Assembly (NCBI GenBank): GCA_947095535.1
Contig: OX352772.1
Coordinates: forward strand, 211,707,120 to 211,771,119
Direction: 5' to 3'
Length of the DNA stretch: 64,000 nt
Source: Poecilobothrus nobilitatus
Lineage: Eukaryota; Arthropoda; Insecta; Diptera; Dolichopodidae
Program-made: the position numbers and the translations under genes
Part shown: piece after piece, positions 35,856-45,485 of the stretch
How positions within the stretch are numbered: the stretch's first letter is position 1
Layout of the letters: each line of letters opens with the position of its first letter
Notes under the pieces: generated by a model
What the model was told of the DNA's origin: nothing
What the model saw: only the letters and a program-made list of their open reading frames with translations
The model's database searches: none

Positions 35856-36680
35856 TTACGAATTTAGGTTTATTAAGTTTTTTATTGATGAAATATATTC
35901 ATCTAGATCCTGTGCCTTTTTGATACCTATTAATAATTCATTCTGAATAATATTTATGGTAGGGTATCTGCTAAGAGTGTCTATGTGACACATTTTCCTT
36001 CCTGGTCGGTGTTTCATCTCGAAATCATATTTTTGTATGCACATAATCACAAAAAAAAATTTTAGGTTATTCCGGATAATGTGATCGAATAGACGTATTG
36101 ATAAGCAATGATATCATTAAGAAATTTAAAGTTATAGTCAATGGTTCAACATTATCCGCCTCTCTGTGCATGCTGGTAACTTCTTTTTATTCATCGTTTG
36201 TTGAAAAGCGATGCAATCTGTAATGATTTTTAATTTTCTGGCAGGTAAATAAATTCTAAATTTTTGTAGAGCTCTATATATTGCGAGAGTTTCCAAAACG
36301 TAACTATGAAATTTTTCTTCTTCCGCGTTGTTCTTTTGGCAATTTTACAATTTGTATCTATTTCTATTTTGTCCTTCTGATTAAATAATAGCAAAATGGG
36401 GATGTTTACTAGAGCTTCTTTTAAGGCTTGTTTTTCTGTTGAACTTTACATCTTGCCTTAATAAGTCCGTCTGAGGTTTTGCAATGATGGAATAGTTCTG
36501 ATTGAATTTCCTAAAAAAAACGGTCAGTCCTAGAAACGATTATATATCCGTAACAGTTTTTGGTTCAGGAAAATTCTTTACGGCTTTTGTTTTAGTTTCA
36601 GATGGTCGGGTTTTCCCGTTTGTAATTACGTGACCCAAAAATTTAACACTTTGCTTTAAAAACTTACATTTCTTCCAGTT
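35856..36680 (-). pseudogene. RNase H / tether region of gypsy pol
   Basis: The frame at 36050-35856 has QKYDFEMKHRPGRKMCHIDTLSR, the characteristic end of Ty3/gypsy RNase H (H-R-P-G-x5-H-x-D-x-L-S-R). Upstream 36170-36680 has only fragmentary similarity with many stops. 36066-36147 is foreign to this position: it is an inverted copy of the protease region. Confidence 0.7.
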
Positions 36681-36685
36681 CAGAT

Positions 36686-37240
36686 TCAATGCATTATCTG
36701 CTGTGACCTCAAATATAACATTGAGTTTTCCAATATTCTCTTCTTCTGTTTTGAATATATGATTATGTCATCCATATATATTTCTAAAATTTTATTATTA
36801 ATTAATGGTCTAAAAATTAAATTGATATATATTAAGAACAAGGATGGTGCATTTGTTAACCCGAAATGTACAAAGTTAAATTCAAATTGTCCATCATTTG
36901 TGCTAAAAGAATTGAATCTTTTACTTTTTTCCTCAATTGGCACGCGAAAATAACCGTTTTTAAGTCCAACGTTGAAAATGTTTTTCCTTCTTGCCAACTA
37001 TTCAAAATATCTTCGATAGCTTGTACTTTTTCTGTTTTTCTGTAATCTATGCATATTCTTGGCGATCCGTCTTTCTTCTTTACGATTACCACTTGACTGG
37101 CAAAAGGAGACGTGGATAGTCTGATTACCCTTAATTTTTCCCATTCCTACACTTGGCTTGTCCCTACATTCCTTTCGTTTATTGGCTGGTGATATATTGG
37201 TGTTTCGTCCTCTAGAATGATATTCATTTTGATTTTCAAT
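36686..37240 (-). pseudogene. Reverse transcriptase of the gypsy element, frameshifted
   Basis: 37092-36960 gives VIVKKKDGSPRICIDYRKT, IEDIL and GKTFSTLDLK (RT blocks 2-3, with the first catalytic Asp). After a frameshift, 36985-36686 gives NGYFRVPI, FGLTNAPSLF and the catalytic YMDD in EIYMDDIIIYSKQ. The YRPRR-like N-terminus around 37200 is shifted. Standard Ty3/gypsy RT order, inactive. Confidence 0.85.
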
Positions 37241-37293
37241 TAATTTTTTCAATTATTTTCCTGAATTTGACTATTCATTCATCGTTTGATGCA

Positions 37294-37770
37294 CTAAAAC
37301 CTGGCTATCCCATTGAATATAACTTTAAATTTCTTAATGATATCAATGCTTATCAATACGTCTATTTCGATCACATTATCCGGAACAACTGCAAATTTTT
37401 TTTTTGTGATTATATTGTCTATTTCTATTTCCACTAAAACTGAACCCAAAGTAGTTGTTCTGTCCTGGTTGAGTCCGACTAAATTGATTTTGTTATGTGC
37501 CATTTTTATATTTTTCCACTGTTTTACTATTCTTTCTGTTACCAATGACATATCAGCTCCTGTATCAATTAACGCCTGAAACGAAAAACTATTAATTTTG
37601 ACTTTTTTTAAATTATCATACCCATTCATCATATGATTATTTTTTGCTGGCAATTTTGTGCAATGTGGCATTTTTGATTGTTTGGGATGTACATTTTTTT
37701 CGAGATCCTTTGAACCGAAATTATAGCATTTAATATCACTGACTGGTTTATTATTAAAGGGGTTGTTCAA
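37294..37770 (-). pseudogene. Gag C-terminus and aspartic protease of the gypsy element
   Basis: 158-residue open frame. Residues 15-37 look like a degraded zinc knuckle (CYNFGSKDLEKN, with a missing second Cys). Residues 60-80 contain ALIDTGADMSLVT, the retropepsin active site (D-T-G at 69-71). Residues 125-150 (VLISIDIIKKF) fit the ILG/ID helix of retropepsins. This is the best preserved coding part of the element. Confidence 0.82.
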
Positions 37771-38304
37771 TGTGCTCTCATTTCAAAAAATTTTGTTTTG
37801 TATCTTTCGTATTCACGATATTTCTGCTGCTCAAGTTTGTGACACCATATATAATTATTTTATGTTCTTATATTCCTAGCCCACGTAATCCATCTATGAT
37901 GTAGTGAACTAATAATTTTTCATCTACTAGTGATCTTTGGCCTATTTCCTGCATTTTATTATCATATTCTCATAAATATTTCTCCTTTTTGAATATTTGT
38001 TCTTTTTGATTGGTTATGTATATCGGCTTGGCAAAACGATTGTTTAAATTCTGTTTTTATCTGTTTTTTGAAATGCATTTACAGGTTATCGTTCTCATAA
38101 AACTTTTTGCAGGACGCGTTCACTTTTTTTTGCCAATACTAAATTTACGGGATCGCTTAAAACTGCTGGTTTAATTATTGCTTCGAACTCTTCTATCTAT
38201 AAATCAACCGTGGTTTTGCTGTCATCTCCAGAAAATTCTGCTATTAAAAATTCAATATCTTTCAAAGTCGGGTTTTCCTCGTCCGACATTTAGACTTCTT
38301 CCTC

Positions 38305-38523
38305 TTAACTATCTGAATTTACACTGTGATTTTCACTGGAGCTGCTACGTTCTGTTCCCTTTGATAATTCTATATTATATGCTGCCGCTAGTTTATTTTG
38401 TAATAAACTTTTTTTTCCCACGTTTTTAATTCCTAATTTTTTAAGCTGTTCTTTTAGCCGCGTTACTTTTAATTGTAATATTTTATCAGCATTTAAGTAT
38501 TTATATTTATATTTTCTCTGCAA
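38305..38523 (-). pseudogene. Gag N-terminus with SAP-like motif
   Basis: 72 residues starting at 38523. Residues 17-48 (LKVTRLKEQLKKLGIKNVGK followed by KSLLQNKLAAAY) have the helix-turn-helix pattern of a SAP domain, as found at the start of many insect gypsy Gag proteins. A Ser-rich tail precedes the stop. The rest of gag (37771-38300) is present only as broken frames. Confidence 0.6.
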
Positions 38524-38539
38524 CAGAAAATTACTGCTA

Positions 38540-38561
38540 ATTAATTTGTTGAGCCCCCAAA
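38540..38561 (-). promoter_or_regulatory. Candidate primer-binding site of the gypsy element
   Basis: Immediately inside the right (5') LTR, the minus strand reads TTTGGGGGCTCAACAAATT. A TGGGGGCTC-type site adjacent to a 5' LTR is a tRNA-primer-binding signature. tRNA identity not determined. Confidence 0.5.
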
Positions 38562-38865
38562 TCTAGAGTATCAATAAATAATAAGTCCAATATTTATTAT
38601 ATTTACTAATACTATATTTATTAAAATTAATTATAAACTAAAAATTCACTCTAATTAATTACAACAAAAAAAATAAAAATCAACTTTATATAAACTCTTA
38701 CGTAAAAATTATTTAAGTTCAACTTAATTATTTTCTTTTTCAACTTTACTTCTTGGTTCAACTTTAACATCTGGTTCTTAAAAATCATATTTTACTAGAT
38801 ATGTAATAAAAAAAATTAATGTAAGAAACAAAAAAAAAATAAAACTGTTATTATCTTCTTTAATG
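38562..38865 (-). repeat. Right LTR (5' LTR), first segment
   Basis: Matches 34974-35273 with scattered differences, then breaks at CTTCTTTA, where a non-LTR fragment is inserted. The LTR resumes at about 39576. Confidence 0.85.
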
Positions 38866-39575
38866 AAATATTTATGAGTTAACTAGTTTAATAACAAAAA
38901 ATATGAAAAATGCACCAGTAAGAGATAAAAATAAAAAGCATGAATGGATGACAAATGAAATATTAGCTAAAATGAAAATTCGGGATTCCTATTTTCAATT
39001 TAAAAAAAAATATCCTAATGATTTACATGTGAAATTTGTACGAACAATCCAAACTTGAAGTTAAAAAATTAGTAAAACAGACTAAAATAAAATTTTGTTG
39101 TGCGAAATAGGAAAAGACTCCACTAACAGCAAAAGACTGTGGAATCCTTACAAAAAAATAATGTAAAGTAAATGTCACTGATGAGATAGATTGTCCGTCC
39201 GTTTCAATAGATCATGAATATGTTCAAAACTTTAGACCAAATATTACTTATGACTTTGATTTAACACCTACAAACATAGAAGAAGTGAGTAAGACCATTA
39301 ATATGCTAAAATCGGGTGTAACCACTGGGTATGACAGCATTTCCAACAAATTTGTAAAACGTTTTGCTCAGCAATTAACTCCAGTATTAGTAAAATTCAT
39401 AAATATTTCATTTTAAACAAGCTCTTTCCCGGATTCTCTTAAAACCGCTTTTATTACTCCTATTTTCAAAAATGGCGAAGTAACAAATCGGTCAAACTAT
39501 CGTCCTGTTTCTGTCCTAAGCGCATTATCAAAATTTTTATTTAAAAAAAAAATTAAATAAAAACTAATAAAGAAA
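38866..39575 (+). mobile_element. Non-LTR fragment D inserted in the LTR
   Basis: Plus strand. Begins in the endonuclease-RT connector (KHEWMTNEILAKMKIRDSYF), then EEVSKTINMLKSGVTTGYDS, ISNKFVKRF, TPVLVKFINISF, TPIFKNGE and NRSNYRPVSVL (RT blocks 0-2). Stops and frameshifts are frequent. Ends in an A-rich tail (about 39540-39575), which may be the 3' end after an internal deletion. Related to families A-C. Confidence 0.75.
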
Positions 39576-39650
39576 AAAAAAATTTATATTATGGGCAAAA
39601 TACGGGCAAACGGTAAAATTAATGCAAACAGTAATTAGCAAATGGTTGCA
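39576..39650 (-). repeat. Right LTR, second segment
   Basis: TATGGGCAAAATACGGGCAA through GGTAAAATTAATGCAAACAG to GCAAATGGTTGCA matches 35280-35365 of the left LTR, showing where the split LTR resumes. Confidence 0.75.
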
Positions 39651-40753
39651 CATCCTACATATATATATGTGTATCAATATTCTTATTATCTATACATCAT
39701 TCATTCATCAGTGACATATACGATATGTAAATAAACATGATATATATGTAGGTATACCAATATCATATAAATATAAATTCTTCAAGAAACCGTTAATTTT
39801 TAATTATTCAAATTTTTTTGTACTACGCATCACCTCAACTATTTTAAATTATCGAGTAAAAAAAAAATTCAAAATATCGTTGAAGAAATTTGTTAGAAAA
39901 ATTGAGAAAAAATCAAGTCACACTTTAGTCAATTTTAAGGGTTATTAAGAAAAGTTGTTAACAGAAATAAAAGTATAATGTTGAATCTTTAATTTTTATG
40001 TATTATTTCAAAAAAATTTGAACAGATGTTCAAGTTATAGGAACAAAAATAGAAAATTTTCAGTTTTTGACCCCTTACAGCTCATAAAAGTGATACAAAA
40101 AAAATTTCTGAATATCTTCTGTCAGAGTTTCCAAGGATAACAAACTTTGCAATAAGTCAGTTTCGGATAACGGTAAATTAAGACACCGTATAACACAAGT
40201 ATGTTTTAAATCATATTCATATTTGTAGCTATCGTTTGGTAATTTCAGATTGAAGTATATCACTTTATAGAACTTATGTTAATATAATTTAAATATACAG
40301 CTTTTTCGAACTTGAGGGTGGGCCTACAAAAAGTTCTTCTATAAAATTAAGTTTTTTTGTAATATCTATCCATGATTAAAACTTTATGGCTCTACTTCAA
40401 ACTATGTAGAACTTTTGAAAACTTTCAACCAAAAAAAAGAGGGACCCTACAAACTGATCCAAAAATAAATTTTGTGTTAATTTCAATGCTCTAGCTTTTT
40501 AAGTTTTTGAGTTAGCGTGCTGACGGACGAACGGACGGACTGACAAAGCTTAATTGACTCAGGATTTGATTCTGATCCGATCCATACCTTTGAAGGTATA
40601 TCTTGCTTGCTTTTTTGGGAGTGTTACAAACGGAGGAGTAAATTTATTATACCCGATACTTATCGTACAAGTGCAATTCAAATATGTAGTTTAATAATGC
40701 GAATGTAATATTAACCATTTTTTAGCTGCTTGTTAATATACTTACATATTATA

Positions 40754-41053
40754 TGTTATAGAATTTGTAAAAAGATGGAAGTTTTACATTTTTATGTAAA
40801 ATGAATTGTTAAATAGTGAAATGAGAAATTCAAATTGTATATATATATATATGCATGTATAAGAGAAAGAAAGGCAGAAATAATTCAAACGCATGCATAC
40901 ACAAATTTTAATATTTCAATCAAAGATTATATATAAGAGATGAGCCACTCCCAGCATGTGACCGAATTTTGTTTTGCTACTCGAATAAAGAAAAAACAAT
41001 TTATTATGTTTATTATTAATTATTATTTAAAAATGATTGGACCCGAATTAACA
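40754..41053 (+). repeat. Possible solo LTR
   Basis: A 300-bp interval bounded by TGTTA and TAACA, with TATATATAAGAG (about 40931) about 50 bp before GAATAAAG (about 40985), the promoter and polyadenylation order of an LTR. No internal region, no target-site duplication and no second copy, so this is tentative. Confidence 0.3.
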
Positions 41054-41379
41054 ATACCATACAGTATTTAAAAAAACTGTTCTAATTCGCCGGGCGCTCT
41101 TTATGTGATGGGCTTTTTCACTAGTTTTAAAATAATTGCCAAGGGGAAAACAACAACTGGCTTATTAAAGTAAAAACAAAAATATGTGTGAGTAAAAAAT
41201 ATTATATGTGCAATTTTTAAATAGAAATTATGCTTTTCATTTAAAACTACAAAAATATGAAAAATTATAAAAAAAATTTCAGAAGGCATTACTACCACAG
41301 TTCTAAAAAATACTTTTTTTACTATTGCAAAACCATTGCGGAATCTCTTCCATTTATCCCTCTCTTCGAATAGATATCC

Positions 41380-42600
41380 TACCAAGCGGAAGATAGGGCA
41401 CATACATCCCATCCAAAAAAAGGGAGGAAAAAGCGGTCCCTCAAACTACCGCTTTATTGCTCCTTCGGTCCTTTCCTAAATAATGGAAAATTTAACAAAT
41501 AGAAAGCTTCTGAAATATCTACATAACAAAGGATTAGTTCATGATTCTCAATATGTGTTCCGAACCCATCGGTAGAGTTTGATATTGTCGCTTTATTTCA
41601 AAAGCATTTGACCGAGTTTGGCATGATGCTTTAATTGCTGAATGCAAATCAATCATGGATGTCGGTGGTTTATATGTAAAATGGATTGGAGATTTTTTTT
41701 CGAATCGTTCGATTCGTGTCCTGGTCGACGTGTTCTGGTTACTCTTCAGACCAATTTAAAATTAATGCTGGTATTGCGCGAGATTCTGTTCTCTCCCCGT
41801 CAGTTTTCCTAATATTTATAAACGATCTTTAGTATAACCTCCAATCCAATCCATAGTTTTGCAGACGACAGCAAGCTCGTTGCTTCTTACGAAGACAACG
41901 TTAGTAAATATTCTGCTTTGCTTGAGCTAAATCGTGATTTGGACAAAATTTCAAATTAGGGCAAAATCAACAGAGTCGATTTTTACTCTAAAAAAAGTCA
42001 GTGTTGTTCAGTCTCTCGGAGAAGAAAAACTTCAATCCCAACTTTAACTTTTCAAGAGTAAGTTTTGCAACATGCGGGTGAGGTCAACATCTTGGGCATG
42101 AAGCTAAATCGAAAATTAAGTTACTCCAATCATATTTTTGGTATATTATGCAGCTATGTGTATGGGTTTCCTGAATCGTTGTAAAGCTTTCTTCTCATCT
42201 TCTGATTTCCTTAATATCTATAAAACATATATAAGAAGTACTCAATGTACTCCGCACATATTTGGGCGGGAGCCTCCAAAACAGCATTGGGATTTCTCGA
42301 TAAAGTGCAAAATATAGGAATTCGTCTAATAAACGATCCCCATGTCATCTCTACGCTCTCTGCACTCGGTCTTCGTCGCCTAACAGGAATCCTCGAATGT
42401 GGAACCATCTTCCACCTCATGTGTTCCCCAGAATTGGTGATGATTACATTTACAACGCGCAAAGATTCAATGTGAATATTAAAAACTTTGTTCACAATAT
42501 GGCTGCCAATTTGAAATCTACTTTCATTCCCTAACTCAACTTCCTCTGACCATCAGCACATTAGTACTAAAGGTCGCATAACCTATTGTTTGGTAAAAAA
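41380..42600 (+). pseudogene. Non-LTR RT remnant, family F1
   Basis: Plus-strand RT with many frameshifts. Motifs in order: IPSKK/PKKG and SNYR (41420), KAFDRVWHDALIAEC (RT motif A, 41610), LCKWIGDFF..RSIRVLVD (41680), LIFINDL-like, SFADDSKLVASYE (catalytic loop, 41860), ILGMKLNRKLSYSNHI (42090), and the tail HIWAGASKTALGFLDKVQNIG and RLINDP (42260-42340). A Jockey/CR1-group family distinct from A-E. 42600-42930 is probably its AT-rich 3' flank, with duplicated CACTAAAAAGTAGAAAA strings. Confidence 0.78.
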
Positions 42601-42934
42601 AGAGAGGTGGTGTTTAGTGGGTTGAAGTCCCACACACTCATAGAGGACTTGTTTTTACTCCTCTATAGTGTTTTTCAAACTCCTTCCTATAGTGTCTTTT
42701 TTCTCGAAAGAAATTTAGCCTACTAAAAAGTAGAAAATAAAACCAATTTTAGTCCCACTAAAAAGTAGAAAATTGAATCAATTTTATTCACTTAAAAGTA
42801 AAATCGCTTTTAATTTCTACTTTTTCGCTTTTAATTTCTAGGTTTAAATTTGTTTCGATAAGAACATTATCTAAAAAAGCTTTTCATATCCGTACAATAG
42901 TTTTGCATATATTAAAATTTCTATTATGTTTGTA

Positions 42935-43930
42935 ACACCTTAAATAAGCATACTAGATATAGTTACAAATGTATGAATCGAATCAAATCCATAAAATTAG
43001 TCGATTAACTATTAAGTCTTGTTGGTTTGTCCATCCATCCGTCAGCACAATCAGCTAAAAAACTAAGAAAGCTAGAATCTTGAAATGAACATAGAATATT
43101 TTTGATGAATTTTAGATTCACTATTTTTTTTTGGTTGAGATGCGACCAAAACTTCGCGTAGGTTTCAGCTAACAACTAACTTTTTCATCTCTACATTTTT
43201 CATATAAAAATTTACAAAAGTTCTACACCGTTTGAAGATCATTTTCAAATTGAAATTTCAACTGCGGATAGACATCGCAAAAAAATTAATTTTATGGCAC
43301 AATTTTTTTCTGTAGCCCACCTAACGGGTGGAAGCTATAGCCCCTCAAAGTTCGATAAAGCCCTATATATAAATTGTTATAACATAAGTTCTGTATATCT
43401 TCAATCTGAAAACTTCAAACGGTAGCTGCTTTTATTAGCTTTACAAAAATGTATATAATAAATATATACTTTATGATAATTACGGTATGATTATTTACAG
43501 TTACGGGAAAGTTAATTTTTGCAAAATCCTTGACCCCTTATATTTTCAAACGGTTTAAGTTAGAAACTTGAACTTTTGAAAAATGTTAGATATTTGAAAA
43601 TAAGTATGAGTTATTTCAGAAAATATTTTTGTGTCGACCCCCATTAAGGAACTGAAAGAATCCTAAAACTGAAAATCCCTATTTTTAAATACCTGTAACT
43701 TGAACACCTGTCAACATTTTTTTCAAGTACCTAATAAACAAAAATTTAAGCTCCAACATTGTATTTTTATTTCGGTAAGTAAGTTTTATATTTTTGTTTC
43801 TGTAAATAATAATATAGGTCATAGGATTATCTTAAAATTGACGAAAGTGTGACTTGATTTTTCCCAATGTTTTCTAACAAATTTATCTAACGATTTTTTT
43901 CCATTTTTGTTATTATAATTTATTTTGTTC
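42935..43930 (-). mobile_element. Helentron/DINE-like fragment, minus strand
   Basis: Reverse-oriented relative of 57600-58450. The core GTCCATCCATCCGTCAGCAC is at 43031, followed by CTAACGGGTGG at 43321, GACCCCTTATATTTTCAAAC at 43540 and CTTGAACACCTGTCAACA near 43697. Both ends are eroded. Confidence 0.7.
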
Positions 43931-44059
43931 AATGTACGCTTTACTTATATACTCTTTGCCCAAAGCTTATTATGTAATATTTTTTTTATTTTTTGGAAAT
44001 GTGAATTTGAAAACCTTTGGTTTTTTCATTACGTGTATTTTGTTGTTTCGTTTTTTTGT

Positions 44060-44196
44060 GCTTTTGTATCGAATTCGATTCTGAGCTGATTCATACCTTT
44101 GAGACTATATATAGCTCGACTCCTTTAAGGTGCTACAAATGTAATGGCAAATTCATTATACCCTTGAACATACGTTTATAGGAGTATAACAATGAA
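44060..44196 (+). mobile_element. DINE-like 3' terminal fragment
   Basis: TCGATTCTGAGCTGATTCAT, then TAGCTCGACTCCTTTAAGGT and ATACCCTTGAACATACG...GGAGTATAAC: the 3' tail with a decayed terminal hairpin, as at 55680-55795. The GACG core is missing. Confidence 0.6.
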
Positions 44197-45161
44197 AAAT
44201 TTAAAAAATAATATTATAAGCAGATTGATACCATATTCAATTTTATACACAATTTTATTATGGGGTAAAATACTATTATTAAATTTATATAATTGCATGA
44301 TTTTTGTTTGTTATGATTTAACCGGAATTCTAATGAAAAAACTGCAACTGGAACTGTACAGTTTGTAAACCTAGAACTGTACAGTTTGTAAATATTTGTA
44401 TACGCATTCATTAGCTATTATTTTCTAGTTAACAAAATTAAATATGCATTAATTGTTAATTCAATAATTAATATTTGTAAAATATATCTTATTTTGTAAA
44501 CAGATACAAAACCGAACATCATCATATAAGATTAAACTAAGAATGGAAAAGGATATTAAGATGATTGATAAATATACCATTGAAAATATAACTGAAAAAG
44601 ATGCTATTGAAGTCATTAATTTTTTGAAGAAATTTTTTTTCAAGGTAATTTAATAAAGATTTTTTAAAATTTATTTTAGTTATTTAATAAAATAATTATT
44701 CTAGTTATTTAATAAAATAATTTCTCTTTTGCTATTTCTTTAAAGTTAGACTAATAAAGATAATTTGGATAATTTAACAATGAATAAAGATAATTTGGAT
44801 ATGTTGGGTATACATTCTTGTTAGTTATTTAAAAAAAACTCATATTCTTACACGAGACTGTATTAAGCTCTCTCAATTCTGAAATTGCTTAAATTTCAAT
44901 TAGTACAATTTTATTTTTTATATTTATTATACTCGTAAATATGTATATATTTGTTATAAGGTAGAACTAAAAATATGTTGTTTATATTTTGAAATTATTG
45001 TCTGTTTAAAACAGGATATTTGGATATGGTGAGATATTTAGATATTTTGATAAGTTACTACGTATAAAAAAAAATTGGACGCAAATTAAAAAAAAAATTT
45101 TTTTTGACATTCACTTTTTTCTTTTTTCACACAACATAAGGAAACAAAACTATTACAATTT
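44197..45161. other. AT-rich stretch with no gene
   Basis: Only a short tandem pair, AGAACTGTACAGTTTGTAAA-like, at about 44352-44395, and a repeated AATAAAGATAATTTGGATA near 44755-44800. No coding signal. Confidence 0.5.
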
Positions 45162-45357
45162 AAGGACCTCATGGCCTAGTGGGTAAGAGTGTATAAAATA
45201 CGCTGTAAACACCGAGGCAGTGCGGGTTCGAATTCCACACACGTCGTAAGAGTTATTCCCCCTTACAACATATACAGCCACGCTTGAACGGGAAATGCTG
45301 TGTAATTTCCTTTTAACATTATGGCATATGGCAGAGAAATGCATAAAAAAAAAAAAT
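45162..45357 (+). mobile_element. tRNA-derived SINE
   Basis: Contains an RNA polymerase III A box, TGGCCTAGTGGG (45172-45183), and a B box, GGTTCGAATTCC (45225-45236), at tRNA-like spacing, followed by a non-tRNA body of about 105 bp and a 13-base A-run. The tRNA-like head does not close as a tRNA acceptor stem, so it is a SINE and not a tRNA gene. Confidence 0.75.
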
Positions 45358-45485
45358 TGATTTTTAAAAACCTATTACAATTTTTTTTTTTTTTAAATTA
45401 TATTAAATTTATATAATTTTAATTTTTCTAAATAATTAAATTATAATTTTTAATTAAACTAGGTTGGTTTTTTTTATATTAATTT

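Larger units (their letters stand above)
34972..39650 (-). mobile_element. Ty3/gypsy LTR retrotransposon, decayed
   Basis: Minus-strand order from right to left: LTR, PBS-like site, gag, protease, RT, RNase H, integrase, LTR. Ends read TG...CA on the plus strand (TGTAGAG at 34972, GGTTGCA at 39650). Every coding domain is broken; the right LTR carries a non-LTR insertion. Probably not a recent insertion, given LTR divergence and coding decay. Confidence 0.85.
34502..40676 (+). mobile_element. Helentron/DINE-like element split by an LTR retrotransposon
   Basis: The 5' part (34502-34971) starts AAACGAGGAAGAATACAGTC, then GGTACCCGAACG. The 3' part (39651-40676) continues with CATTCATTCATCAGTGACAT, TTAAGACACCGTAT, the core GACGGACGAACGGACGGACT at about 40521 and the degenerate terminal hairpin near 40648-40676. 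Together about 1.5 kb, collinear with 56971-58523. The intervening 4.68 kb is a Ty3/gypsy element. Confidence 0.82.

Noticed and set aside
41101..41412. 103-codon minus-strand frame with hydrophobic segments
   Set aside because: Antisense to the start of the F1 retrotransposon remnant; no motif.
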